Source of the DNA: a bacterium
GTDB lineage: Bacteria; Desulfobacterota; Desulfocorpusculales; Desulfocorpusculum
Reading direction: 5' to 3'
DNA length: 64,000 bases
Assembly (NCBI GenBank): GCA_037481695.1
Contig: JBBFLE010000004.1
Location: forward strand, 222,724 to 286,723
Every line of letters begins with the position of its first letter. The stretch's first letter is position 1. The notes under the pieces were generated by a model. It searched no databases, was not told the DNA's origin, and saw nothing but the letters and a program-made list of their open reading frames with translations. Positions 24,456 to 33,564 of the stretch are shown here, in pieces. Both the position numbers and the translations under genes were made by a program.

Positions 24456-26428
24456 GCAAGGTTCTTCTTTGGTTCATGCTGCCGATAGTGGTATTGGGAT
24501 TTCTTGCCCTATCGGTGCTGGTTTTGATTCCAATTTTATTGGAAAGTTCGATTTTTAGACCCAAGCTGGAGAGCTGGATTTCCATGGGTGTGGGAAGGCC
24601 GGTGTTGATCCAGGGGCCTGTGAGAATCTCTCTGTTGCCTGAGATCAGAGTCTCTCTTTCAGGACTAAGTGTTGGAGCTCCAGAAGGTTTCCCAGAAAAA
24701 TACCTGGCCAGAGTTGATTGGCTGCAGGCAGAAACCACCCTGGGCCACATCTTTGGAAAAGGTATAAGGCCCCAGTCCATGGAAATGAAGGGGCTGCATC
24801 TGGTGGTGGAGAGAAGCTGGGGAAAAGGGTCCCTCTGGCCTGGGATCCCAGGCCAAGCCAAGCAATCAGATTCAGGGGATAGCAGTGGGGCTGACAGAAG
24901 ATCCAGGTCCAAGTCTCAGATCTCACCATTTCTTTTGCTGCCCGGAGTGGGGCTCAAGATTTCTCAAGGGGAGATACTGTTGGTGGACCCAGTTGACAAG
25001 GCCCTTGGCAGAATAACTGGCCTGGGTCTGAGTCTTGGAAAGCCATCTCCAGACGGATCCCAACATCTCAAGGTACAAGGTAGTTTCCAGGGTCATTCCC
25101 TCCTGGCCGAAGGCATCCTCAAGGACCTAGGAAAAGATAGTGCAGGCAAACAGGTCTTGCTCCTGGAACTCAACTGCCGGACAGAAGGCAGGCCCATAGG
25201 ATCAATTACAGGCCAAATCCGATCTTGGCAGAAAACCCCAGAGGCTGAGCTGCTGGTTCGTATGGAGCCTTTCTCCTTGCAAGGGGCTCTTCGAACACTT
25301 GGCTTGGAGCCCAAAGGCTACTTTTGGGAGCATTGGGGCCGGGTCTCTTTCCACGGGAACCTGGTTTTATCCCCAAGCAACTTGGAACTTAGACAAGCTG
25401 AGCTTAGGGCGGATGAGCATCTCATAAGGTTTTGGATGCGCATGGGGAAAAGCGATGAAAAAGGCTTGGAACTGAATCTGGAAGTGGAGGAATTGGACCT
25501 GAATCGCTTTTCAGCCGGCCAGGGTGTCTCAAGCCCAAGAAAGAAAAAACCAGGGGTTCTAAAAAACCACTTGGGGCAACAAACCAAGGACTCAACTGCC
25601 ATTGGAAGTCTGGATTTTCCAGTGCCCCCCATGGCTGGCTCAGTAAGGATTCATAAAGTTTTGTTCAAATCCCAGCCCCTGGAGGACGTAAGGATTTCTT
25701 ACAGGCTTAGGGAGACGGTGCTTGAAATGGAGGAAATAAGCCTTAGGCTCCAAGGGGGAGAGCTTTGGGGTAGGGGCTCCGTGGACTTGGACAGGGCTCC
25801 CCCTTACCTCCACTTGGATTTGAACACCCGCGGCGTCCAGGTGGGGCCTGTCTTGGAGAGGCTTGCCAGGACCGTTTTTCTGGAAGGAAGCATGGAGAGC
25901 AGATGGTCTCTTGAGGGTTCATGGGAAGGAGATCTGGACAGGGCGGCACTGGCCTGGACCGCACAGGCCGACATCCTTCTCACCCAAGGGAGCATCAAGG
26001 GGGTGGATCTGGCCAGAATATCACGCTCCCTGGGGCTTGCCAGCAAGAAAGAGGAAAAGAAAGAGGCTTCTCAAGCCCGCACCTCCTTCACCCGTCTGGA
26101 GGCTCATTTGAGCTTGGAGCAGGGGCATCTCAAAGTATCCAAGGCTTTCATGCAGAACAAAGATCTTACGGTTCTGGCAGCAGGTCAAGCCAACCTCCTT
26201 GAGAAGTCCCTGGATTTCAGACTGGAGCCTGAGTTGGGTTCTCAAAGTGAGCAGGAGCATGGAGCCACCCTGTTGGTGCCTTTTTGGGTTGATGGAAGCT
26301 TTTCCCACCCCAGGTTCCATCCTGATCTGGCCGGGATCAAGAAGAAGGGACAAGGCAAGCTGCATCTTACTCTGCCCTCCAGTAAGGAACTGAAGGAGGT
26401 CTTGCGCAACCTTTTGAAGGGGCGTTGA
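24452..26428 (+). CDS. AsmA family envelope protein
   Basis: 658 aa. One N-terminal membrane anchor (LLWFMLPIVVLGFLALSVLVLIP, residues 5-27) precedes the AsmA opening with a conserved 'G-R-P-V-x-I-x-G-x-V' stretch, then long beta-rich repeats. The C-terminus has VPFWVDGSFSHPRFHPDL, a usual AsmA ending. AsmA-like proteins are thought to form hydrophobic grooves that move phospholipids between membranes. The start overlaps the upstream stop (ATGA). A function in lipid transport would fit the nearby lipid-synthesis genes, but that is inference. Confidence 0.88.
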   Translation: MSKVLLWFMLPIVVLGFLALSVLVLIPILLESSIFRPKLESWISMGVGRPVLIQGPVRISLLPEIRVSLSGLSVGAPEGFPEKYLARVDWLQAETTLGHIFGKGIRPQSMEMKGLHLVVERSWGKGSLWPGIPGQAKQSDSGDSSGADRRSRSKSQISPFLLLPGVGLKISQGEILLVDPVDKALGRITGLGLSLGKPSPDGSQHLKVQGSFQGHSLLAEGILKDLGKDSAGKQVLLLELNCRTEGRPIGSITGQIRSWQKTPEAELLVRMEPFSLQGALRTLGLEPKGYFWEHWGRVSFHGNLVLSPSNLELRQAELRADEHLIRFWMRMGKSDEKGLELNLEVEELDLNRFSAGQGVSSPRKKKPGVLKNHLGQQTKDSTAIGSLDFPVPPMAGSVRIHKVLFKSQPLEDVRISYRLRETVLEMEEISLRLQGGELWGRGSVDLDRAPPYLHLDLNTRGVQVGPVLERLARTVFLEGSMESRWSLEGSWEGDLDRAALAWTAQADILLTQGSIKGVDLARISRSLGLASKKEEKKEASQARTSFTRLEAHLSLEQGHLKVSKAFMQNKDLTVLAAGQANLLEKSLDFRLEPELGSQSEQEHGATLLVPFWVDGSFSHPRFHPDLAGIKKKGQGKLHLTLPSSKELKEVLRNLLKGR

Positions 26429-26481
26429 TCAAGAACCATTGGCATCCCCTCCATGAAGGTGCTCATATTTTGGGTGACACA

Positions 26482-27078
26482 ATGTTCAAGGACTCTGCGG
26501 CAGAGGTGATCACACAGATGAGGGCTCTGGCAAGATTTTTCTATGAAGCAGGTCTTCTCAAAAGAATCAAGAGAAGCGGCTGGTGGGTGGCCGGGGTGAA
26601 AGACCCTGAGAGCGTGGCTGAGCATAGCTTCAGGACAGCTCTGTTGGGATACGTGCTGGCCCTCCTTGAGGGGGCAGACCCTCTTCGCACAGCAGCCATT
26701 TGCATCTTGCATGATTTTCCTGAAGCCCGAATAGGGGACCTTCATCGTTTAAACGACCGCTATCTGGACTCTTTCCAGGCTCAAAAAAAGGCCCTGGCAG
26801 AGCAATTGGCTTCCCTTCCGGAGATCTGCAGCCAGGAATTAAGACAACTGTATGCAGAATGGGAACAGGGAGAATCTAAGGAAGCGGTTGTGGCAAAAGA
26901 CGCCGATGTATTGGAGTGCTTGATCCAGGCAAAGGAATACCAGGCTCAAGGCTGCTCTTCTGTACAGGAGTGGATCAACAACGCGGCCTCTCGGCTTCAA
27001 ACCGCCTCTGCCAGGGCCCTTGCCCAAAGCTGTATGGAGCAGGACCCAAAGGAATGGTGGCATCAGATGAGGGATTGA
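26482..27078 (+). CDS. HD domain phosphohydrolase, YfbR/HDDC2-like
   Basis: About 198 aa. The HD metal motif is VAEHSFRTALLG (first His) with CILHDFPEARIGD (His-Asp) and AVVAKDADVLEC (last Asp), all in the order of 5'-deoxynucleotidase YfbR and HDDC2. They dephosphorylate deoxynucleoside monophosphates. The frame is open from a TTG at 26425 that overlaps the asmA stop; the ATG at 26482 gives the normal family length. Third gene of the operon starting at 23751. Confidence 0.9.
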   Translation: MFKDSAAEVITQMRALARFFYEAGLLKRIKRSGWWVAGVKDPESVAEHSFRTALLGYVLALLEGADPLRTAAICILHDFPEARIGDLHRLNDRYLDSFQAQKKALAEQLASLPEICSQELRQLYAEWEQGESKEAVVAKDADVLECLIQAKEYQAQGCSSVQEWINNAASRLQTASARALAQSCMEQDPKEWWHQMRD

Positions 27079-27258
27079 GCCCAGTTCCTTTGAGGCCCAA
27101 GCAGAGCCTCTCTCAGAAAACTCAACCACCTGTACTGGATTTTCCTGGCGGGTACGGCTGATTTCGAGCTTTTTCAGTTCAAAAACTGCTCTTGTTCAAG
27201 ATGAAAAGGAGCTATTTGGTCATGAAAGGCCTCATCCTATGACATCATTAAACAACAT

Positions 27259-27295
27259 ACCCCGCATTATCCAATTGTTTTGAATAATGCGGGGT
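27259..27295. terminator. inverted repeat between converging genes, probable bidirectional terminator
   Basis: Perfect 12-bp arms ACCCCGCATTAT (27259-27270) and ATAATGCGGGGT (27284-27295) around a 13-nt loop. It lies between the converging HD phosphohydrolase and acyl-CoA ligase genes. T-tracts are poor on both strands. Confidence 0.5.
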
Positions 27296-27337
27296 CAGAG
27301 CTCTTCTTGCAAGAAATCAATGAGGGTTGTCTACATC

Positions 27338-29083
27338 TCAGGTCTTCTTCACCTTGGCCCACTCCTCATCCCTTAGCTTACGTCTCAAGATCTTTCCCAC
27401 CGTGGTCATGGGAAGAGTGTCCCTGAACTCCACGTACCTGGGTCTCTTGTATCCGGCCATCTTGTCCCTGCAGTATTCTATTATCTCTTCGGCCGTGGCT
27501 GTCTGGCCTGGCTTGAGCTGGATGAAGGCCTTTACAGCCTGGCCCGATTTTTCATCAGGCACCCCCACCACAGCCGCATTGGCCACCTTGGGATGCCCAT
27601 AGAGGACCTCCTCTATCTCCCTTGGGTAGGCCTTGAGTCCACCCACGTCTATCATATCCTTCTTGCGGTCTGTGATGACCGTGAACCCCTCTTCATCCAT
27701 GTGGCCTATGTCACCCGTGAGAAAGAAGCGTTTCCCCTCTATGATTCGAAAGACCATCTCATTTTCTTCGGGTCTGTTCCAGTAGCCCTTCATCACCTGG
27801 GGTCCACTCACTGCTATCTCGCCGTCTTCCCCCAGGGGAAGCTCTCTGGTGCCTGTCTCCACATCCAGTATCTTTATGTCCGTGCCAGGGATGGGCAATC
27901 CAATGGAGCCAAATTTTCTGTCCTTACGGTTTGTGGGGTTTACGTGAGTAACGGGCGATGTCTCTGAAAGCCCGTAACCCTCGAAGATCACCGCTCCGGT
28001 TTTTTCTTCGAATTGCTTGGCAAGCTCCACTGGAAGAGGGGCAGCGCCAGAAGCACAGGCTACAATGGAGCTCAGGTCGAACTTCTTAACCAAGGGATGG
28101 TTCACCAGAACGCTGTAAAGGGTGGGAACCGCGTGAAGCAAGGTGGCCTTGTGATGTTCAATGAGTCTAAGCACCTCGGTAAAAGGAGGGTTTCCAGCCC
28201 TTGGATCAGGCACACACACCAGGCGCGCCCCAAGTCTCACCGCGCTTAGCATGGTCAGAGTCAAGCCATAGCTATGGTACCACGGCAAGACCCCCATGAA
28301 GCAGTGCTTACCCCCTTTTTCCAGCTTTTGGGGTTTCTCTCCCGGGGCTGGCTCCACCCTCATCCACTCCTCCAAGGCCAACACGTTGGCCATGAAATTG
28401 GAATGCGTGAGGCAGGCCCCTTTGGGAACTCCTGTGGTACCCCCTGTATAAAGTATCAATGCCAGATCGTTCTTGGGATCTATGGAAACCTGTGGTGCAG
28501 TGGACGGTTGCCCTGAAATGGCCTCTTCCAGGGAGATGTGACCTGGCTGATGTACTTGGGCCTTTGGTATCTTTCCCAAAAGCCCACCTATGAAGCCTTT
28601 GAGAGTGGGCAGAAAAGGCTTCACGTTGCAGTACACCACGAACTCCACGTCTGTTCCTTCCACAGCCTTGCAGGCCGTGGAATAGAACTGAGGATGGTCC
28701 ATCACAAACACACCCTTGGCCCCTGAGTCCTTGAGCTGAAAGTTGAGCTCCCCGGCTGTGTACATGGGGTTGCAGGTGACGCAAGTTGCCCCGCTCTTTA
28801 GAATGCCAAAGAAAAGAACAGGGTACTGGGGTAGATTGGGTAGGAAGATGGCTATCCTGTCTGCCTTTCTTATTCCTCTGGAAACCAGGAAATTTGCCAC
28901 CTGATTGGCCATTTCGTTGACCTGCCGGAAGGTACGCGATGAATCCTGGAAGATGGTGTAGGTTAGGTCCCCATAAGTGCGCACGGTTTCTTCCAGTAGT
29001 TCGTAAAGGGGCACATTGGGGACCTCTATGTCCCAAGAGACCCCTTCCGGCCATTTGTGCTTATGCCAAATCCTCTCCTCCAT
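27338..29083 (-). CDS. long-chain fatty acid-CoA ligase (AMP-forming)
   Basis: 581 aa adenylate-forming enzyme. The AMP-binding motif LYTGGTTGVPKGACLTH, the YGLSETSPVTHVNP segment, the LTGDIGHMDEEGF hinge and the C-terminal MAGYKRPRYVEF lysine region are all present. It activates fatty acids to acyl-CoA. AAAGGAGACC precedes the ATG. It is alone on its strand, converging with the HD gene. It could feed acyl-CoA to beta-oxidation or to the nearby lipid-acylation genes. Confidence 0.93.
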   Translation of the reverse strand: MEERIWHKHKWPEGVSWDIEVPNVPLYELLEETVRTYGDLTYTIFQDSSRTFRQVNEMANQVANFLVSRGIRKADRIAIFLPNLPQYPVLFFGILKSGATCVTCNPMYTAGELNFQLKDSGAKGVFVMDHPQFYSTACKAVEGTDVEFVVYCNVKPFLPTLKGFIGGLLGKIPKAQVHQPGHISLEEAISGQPSTAPQVSIDPKNDLALILYTGGTTGVPKGACLTHSNFMANVLALEEWMRVEPAPGEKPQKLEKGGKHCFMGVLPWYHSYGLTLTMLSAVRLGARLVCVPDPRAGNPPFTEVLRLIEHHKATLLHAVPTLYSVLVNHPLVKKFDLSSIVACASGAAPLPVELAKQFEEKTGAVIFEGYGLSETSPVTHVNPTNRKDRKFGSIGLPIPGTDIKILDVETGTRELPLGEDGEIAVSGPQVMKGYWNRPEENEMVFRIIEGKRFFLTGDIGHMDEEGFTVITDRKKDMIDVGGLKAYPREIEEVLYGHPKVANAAVVGVPDEKSGQAVKAFIQLKPGQTATAEEIIEYCRDKMAGYKRPRYVEFRDTLPMTTVGKILRRKLRDEEWAKVKKT

Positions 29084-29176
29084 GATCAGGTCTCCTTTCC
29101 CATTTTATTTCTAGCGAGTTTGACAGCAGGTCACAAGCAAGAAATCCCTTTTCAGCTCTCTTCTGTGGGTTCAACC

Positions 29177-30172
29177 TCAAGAAACCTCCTTTCCGGATTC
29201 ACAAGCTTCCTTGGCCCTGCACTTGAGGCAATCCGATCTCTTGCAAGGTTCTGTATGGATGAGGATCTTGGCCCTGGGGAGTCTGGCCTGGATCATGGCC
29301 TCTATCCTATCACACAAGGCATGAACATCTCCTAGTGTGGCCTGGGGAGACAGCACCAGATGCAGGTCTATGTGCCGTTCCGGGCCTGATCTTCTGTGTC
29401 TCAACTCGTGGAACTCCAGGAACTCCCCACCCAGTGACTCCAGGGTTTGCCTTATGATCCTGTCTTCCTCCTCTGAAAGGGGCTTGTCCAAGAGCCCCTC
29501 CATGGACCTCTTCAAGAGACTCCAGGCTGCCCTTACTATGAGCCCGGCCACCATCAGGGCCACCACAGGGTCCAAGGCATGAAACCTCATGTTGGCCTGT
29601 GGATCTTTAATGAACAAATCAGAAATGTAGATGATACCCAGGGAGCCCATGACACCTGCAGAGGTCCACACATCCGTGCGCAGATGGAGGGCATCGGCCT
29701 CCAGGGCTATGGATTCGGTTTGAATGGCCGTTCTAAGCAGCCGTCTGGAAACAATGGTGTTCACCACCACAGAAAAGGCCATCACAGCCAGTCCAACCTC
29801 CAGGTATTCCAGCTCCCCTCCTCTTACCAGCTTGCCTATGGCCTCCGCGGTTATGAAGGCCGCAGCCCCCAAGATAAGAAGGGCCTCCAGGGCTCCTGAT
29901 AGATTCTCGAACTTACCATGTCCGAAAAGATGACCCGTGTCTGCAGGCCTGCTTGCCCTTCTGACAGCCACAGCTGCTATGATGGCTGCCAGCAGATCCA
30001 TGGCCGAGTGGGCAGCTTCGGACAAGATGGACACAGATCCTGTTAGAAAACCCACCGACAGTTTTAGAGCCACCAAAACGGTATTAGAAGCTACAGAAAG
30101 AAGAGCCACTCTATACTTGCGAGGGCCCTCTAGGAGAATCTCCCCTGTTTGAGCATGGCTGTCCTCGAGCAC
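29177..30172 (-). CDS. cation diffusion facilitator family metal transporter
   Basis: 331 aa. Six membrane segments are spread over residues 20-205, with the metal-site motifs SEAAHSAMDLLAA and EADALHLRTDVWTS (HxxxD in helix V), then a cytoplasmic domain (ERHIDLHLVLSP). The C-terminus is unusual: CKRSDCLKCRAKEAC adds four cysteines and probably makes a second metal site. It exports divalent metals such as Zn, Fe or Mn by proton exchange. The start is a GTG with a weak ribosome site, so the exact N-terminus is uncertain. Confidence 0.9.
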   Translation of the reverse strand: MLEDSHAQTGEILLEGPRKYRVALLSVASNTVLVALKLSVGFLTGSVSILSEAAHSAMDLLAAIIAAVAVRRASRPADTGHLFGHGKFENLSGALEALLILGAAAFITAEAIGKLVRGGELEYLEVGLAVMAFSVVVNTIVSRRLLRTAIQTESIALEADALHLRTDVWTSAGVMGSLGIIYISDLFIKDPQANMRFHALDPVVALMVAGLIVRAAWSLLKRSMEGLLDKPLSEEEDRIIRQTLESLGGEFLEFHELRHRRSGPERHIDLHLVLSPQATLGDVHALCDRIEAMIQARLPRAKILIHTEPCKRSDCLKCRAKEACESGKEVS

Positions 30173-30494
30173 CGTTTGAATCCCCCAAAGCTCCTAGCCA
30201 AAACCTTTTCGGGGCTTTGCATGATGCGTATCAGCCATTAGAAAGCAGCCTCTTGGTCCTGTCATTTCCTTAGCGGCTTTCTTTTTTTCTTTTGGCCAGG
30301 GGTCCTGATCCGCACCCCGCCTTTAAACTCGAGGATGCCGCAGCACTGAACCACCCCTTTGACTCATCAACCTCTAGGGAAAAAGATCCCTGGCAATGAT
30401 ATCCGGGACGGGTAATGGAAGCAACCTCGGGTTGAACCAGGTCAAAAAAGGCTAGAAAATATATGCATAAAACCTTTTTCCAAAGGAGCGTTAA
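30173..30494. other. 322-bp region without a gene
   Basis: Between the divergent CDF and serine acetyltransferase genes. No coding sequence or strong palindrome seen. A T/C-rich run lies near 30278-30294. Promoters for both genes must lie here. Confidence 0.4.
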
Positions 30495-31526
30495 ATGAAC
30501 CAGCCCATAGCCGACAGGGATACCTGCAAGACTGCCATGGAGATGACCGGGGATTACAGATCCAGACTTCCTCAGATAGTGGAAAGCATTGTTGAGAGCT
30601 GCCGAGGCCCGGAAAGCATTGACCACATAGATGCAGCCTTGATCCCCTCCTTTGAGTCAGTGGTGGAGATACTGAAGGACTTGTTGGACCTCCTCTATCC
30701 TGGCTATTTTGGCAGGCAGGAGCTGGATCGCAAGAACCTGCAATACCATATAGGTGCCGAAGTCAATGCCCTTTTTGACAAGCTCTCTGTCCAGATATCC
30801 AGAAGCATCCAGCACGAGTGCCGCCGTTTGGACAGCATGTGCGTTCGGTGTGTGGAAAAGGGCCAGAAGGAGGCCCTCGAGTTTCTGGCCAAGATCCCGA
30901 GACTCCGCCAGATGTTGGCAAGGGACGTACGTGCTGCTTATGAAGGAGACCCGGCTGCCAAGAGCTTTGATGAGATAGTGTTTTCTTACCCCGGCATTTT
31001 TGCGGTCACCGTTTACAGAATTGCCCACGAGCTGCACCTCCAGGAAGTGCCTCTGCTTCCAAGGATAATGACCGAGTACGCCCACAGGGTCACGGGCATA
31101 GACATCCACCCTGGGGCTTGTATAGGAAGCAATTTCTTCATAGACCACGGCACTGGGGTGGTCATAGGCGAGACCACCGAGATCGGCGACAACGTTAGGA
31201 TCTATCAAGGAGTGACCCTCGGAGCCCTGAGCCTTCGCAGGGAAGCCGACGGCTCCATGGCCAGAGGTTACAAGAGGCATCCCACCATAGAGGATGATGT
31301 GATCATATATGCCGGTGCCACCATATTGGGAGGGAACACAGTTATAGGAGCCAGATCAATCATAGGCGGAAATGTTTGGCTCACCCGCTCGGTGCCACCT
31401 GACTCCAGGGTGACCCTGGCAGATCCGAACCTCAGAATCCAGAGCAGGTGGGAAGCTATGGAGTCCCCATTTGAGGTAAACCTGGCGGGCGGATCCAATG
31501 TCCAACTGGGCGAACGCCATGAGTAA
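30495..31526 (+). CDS. serine O-acetyltransferase
   Basis: 343 aa. The N-terminal helical SAT domain (residues 1-190) is followed by left-handed hexapeptide repeats from GIDIHPGACIGSNFFIDHG through VVIGETTEIGDNVRIYQGVTLGALS, with the catalytic His-Asp region DHG. It makes O-acetylserine for cysteine synthesis. AAAGGAGCG precedes the ATG. It is longer than E. coli CysE (273 aa) because of its N-terminal extension, a form common in anaerobes. No O-acetylserine sulfhydrylase gene is in the window. The substrate serine comes from the pathway that includes serA. Confidence 0.92.
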   Translation: MNQPIADRDTCKTAMEMTGDYRSRLPQIVESIVESCRGPESIDHIDAALIPSFESVVEILKDLLDLLYPGYFGRQELDRKNLQYHIGAEVNALFDKLSVQISRSIQHECRRLDSMCVRCVEKGQKEALEFLAKIPRLRQMLARDVRAAYEGDPAAKSFDEIVFSYPGIFAVTVYRIAHELHLQEVPLLPRIMTEYAHRVTGIDIHPGACIGSNFFIDHGTGVVIGETTEIGDNVRIYQGVTLGALSLRREADGSMARGYKRHPTIEDDVIIYAGATILGGNTVIGARSIIGGNVWLTRSVPPDSRVTLADPNLRIQSRWEAMESPFEVNLAGGSNVQLGERHE

Positions 31527-31553
31527 GACGGTTCATGCAAAGGAGGGGATGGC

Positions 31554-31871
31554 ATGACAAACAGGAACCACTTCCTAAAGATCATGGTTATGGTTGTTTT
31601 CCTGTCAGTGCTGGTAGGCCTGCCAACCCTTGCCTGCGCCCACGTAAGAACCCACGTGTGGGTCGGCCTGGGGCCATGGTGGGGTCCCTGGTACTACCCA
31701 GCACCTTGGTACCCGGTTTACACGTACCCAGTTCTGGTTCCAAGCCCTGCACCATGCAGGAATGTGTGGGTGGAGGGCCGCTGGGAGAGAAGGACCTTCT
31801 CCGACGACAGAGGGTTCAGGACCTATAGAGATGTTTGGGTGCCGGGCCACTGGGAGAGGATCTGCCCCTGA
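31554..31871 (+). CDS. small secreted YXWXXGXW-repeat-like protein
   Basis: 105 aa. Signal peptide FLKIMVMVVFLSVLVGLP with cleavage near residue 30 (ACAHV). The mature part is aromatic and proline-rich (VWVGLGPWWGPWYYP) and contains two copies of VWVxGxWER (NVWVEGRWERR and DVWVPGHWERI) 23 residues apart, like the short repeats of envelope YXWXXGXW proteins. No enzyme motif. A GGAGG site lies about 8 nt before the ATG. Function unknown; envelope localisation is likely. Confidence 0.7.
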   Translation: MTNRNHFLKIMVMVVFLSVLVGLPTLACAHVRTHVWVGLGPWWGPWYYPAPWYPVYTYPVLVPSPAPCRNVWVEGRWERRTFSDDRGFRTYRDVWVPGHWERICP

Positions 31872-31881
31872 GTAAACATCT

Positions 31882-33030
31882 TCAGGGAAGCTGTGCGGCA
31901 AGGGCCTTCTTCTTGTCCAGGAGCAGGTCCTCCATGGGAAATGGTAATACATCTCTGATTCTGCTCGTGCCCGAGAGCACCATTATTAGCCTGTCCAATC
32001 CCAGTGCAACACCGGCTGCCTCGGGCATTCCCAGCTTCAGGGCTTCCAGGAAAGAATAGTCCACGGGGAAGGTCTCCTTCCCCATTTCTTTTCTTTGTTT
32101 TCTTTCTGCCATGAGTCTTTTTTCCTGCTCCAGGTAATCTGTTAGCTCAGAGAAACCATTGGCCAGTTCCAGGTCTCCGGCATAGAGTTCGAAACGCTCA
32201 ACCCACCTGGGAGCACCTGGTTTCCTTCTGGCCAGTGAGGCCATTTCCACCGGGTAGTCCACCAGAAAGAAAGGTTTGTGTTTGGGCAGGTTGGGATCCA
32301 CCTCCTGCAGGAAGATCTTGTAGAACACGTCTTCCCATGCCCAGGAGGGCCCCACTTCCTTGTAACCCTTTGCCCTGGCAATGTGTACCAGCTGTTCAAG
32401 GCTTCGCACCTCCTCGAGGTCAATCCCTGCATATTGCTTCATGGCCCACCTGACGGTTATGCGCGGCCAGGGGGTACTCAGGCAAAGGGAGGTCCAAGAA
32501 CCTTTGAGGATCTTCTGATCATTTCCCAACAGCCCGGCCAGATGTAACACCAACTGCTCACAATCCTCCATTAAGGAGCCATAGTCCTCCCCTGCCCTGT
32601 ACCACTCCAGCATGGCGAATTCGGGGTTGTGAGTATGGGAAAGCTCCCCTGCCCGAAATGCATGGCTCAGGCAGTAAATGCGTTCCAAGCCGGCGGATAG
32701 AAGTTTTTTCATACAATATTCCGGAGAGGTGTGGAGGTAAAAGATCTCCCCAGCCTCTCCTCGGATCCCCGTCTCCACTCTCATGGGATCCAGGTGGGGC
32801 TCCATGCCTGGTAGAGGTATGAGGCTTGGAGCATCGATCTCCAGAAACCCTCTGCTTTGGAAAAAACATCTGACACCCAACAGCACCTGAGACCTAACCC
32901 TGAGGATCTCACGAAGCTTCGGATCCCATCTCAGTTTCACCCAGTTGCGCTCTTCCTTTTGGGGATCGCCTATCAAGGCCACATCCTCCGGTCTAACGTC
33001 TCTTCCGCTGGAGGGTTTTCCCCAGTTCAA
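31882..33030 (-). CDS. epmA: EF-P--(R)-beta-lysine ligase EpmA (GenX/PoxA type)
   Basis: 382 aa class II aminoacyl-tRNA-synthetase-like protein without a tRNA-binding domain. Motif 1 region FFQSRGFLEIDAP, HTSPEYCMKKLL, motif 2 HNPEFAMLEWYRAGEDY and motif 3 GVALGLDRLIMVLSG. It attaches a lysine-type residue to elongation factor P. The N-terminus is about 40 residues longer than usual and the first codon is a TTG, so the start may lie further in. No efp or lysine aminomutase gene is adjacent. Confidence 0.88.
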   Translation of the reverse strand: MNWGKPSSGRDVRPEDVALIGDPQKEERNWVKLRWDPKLREILRVRSQVLLGVRCFFQSRGFLEIDAPSLIPLPGMEPHLDPMRVETGIRGEAGEIFYLHTSPEYCMKKLLSAGLERIYCLSHAFRAGELSHTHNPEFAMLEWYRAGEDYGSLMEDCEQLVLHLAGLLGNDQKILKGSWTSLCLSTPWPRITVRWAMKQYAGIDLEEVRSLEQLVHIARAKGYKEVGPSWAWEDVFYKIFLQEVDPNLPKHKPFFLVDYPVEMASLARRKPGAPRWVERFELYAGDLELANGFSELTDYLEQEKRLMAERKQRKEMGKETFPVDYSFLEALKLGMPEAAGVALGLDRLIMVLSGTSRIRDVLPFPMEDLLLDKKKALAAQLP

Positions 33031-33132
33031 CTCTTGGGAAGGCTCCCTAAAACTTGGGGTTTTCTCCTCAAAGGAGCCTCACAGGTGGTAATTGAGAGTT
33101 CTTGATTCATCTTAGCCGGTCAATGATCTGGG

Positions 33133-33564
33133 TCAGTCATCTCTTGTTGGCAGAGGAGGCATCACCCATGCTATCCCGTCCACCACGATGGTCCCATCCT
33201 GGTTCCTTACCTGAGTGCCAAGCCTAAGACGATTCCTGCGCTCCAAAGCCTCTAAGACCTCCACTCTGGCTGTGAGGGTGTCACCTATGCGCACAGGGGC
33301 AAGAAACTTGAGTTCCTGAGACAGGTAAATGGTTCCAGGCCCAGGCAGCCTTGTGCCTATGGCTGCAGAGATCAACCCGGCGCTGAAGATTCCGTGCACT
33401 ATACGGCCACCAAAACGAGTCTTGGAAGCCCAAACCTGATCCATGTGAGCAGGGTTGAAGTCCCCTGTGATGCCTGCCAGAAGTACCACATCCGCCTCTG
33501 TGACTGTCTTGGAAAATTCCGCAAACTCCCCCACCCTGATCTCCCCTATGCTCTTGCCCTTCAT
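33133..33564 (-). CDS. MaoC-like (R)-specific hydratase
   Basis: About 143 aa. The hot-dog fold hydratase motif is AGITGDFNPAHMDQVWASKTRFGGRIVHG, holding the catalytic Asp and His, at residues 30-58. Members hydrate enoyl-CoA to (R)-3-hydroxyacyl-CoA. The longer frame to 33726 is not supported; the ATG at 33564 has GGAGG upstream. It lies downstream of an intergenic region with a large hairpin. Confidence 0.9.
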   Translation of the reverse strand: MKGKSIGEIRVGEFAEFSKTVTEADVVLLAGITGDFNPAHMDQVWASKTRFGGRIVHGIFSAGLISAAIGTRLPGPGTIYLSQELKFLAPVRIGDTLTARVEVLEALERRNRLRLGTQVRNQDGTIVVDGIAWVMPPLPTRDD

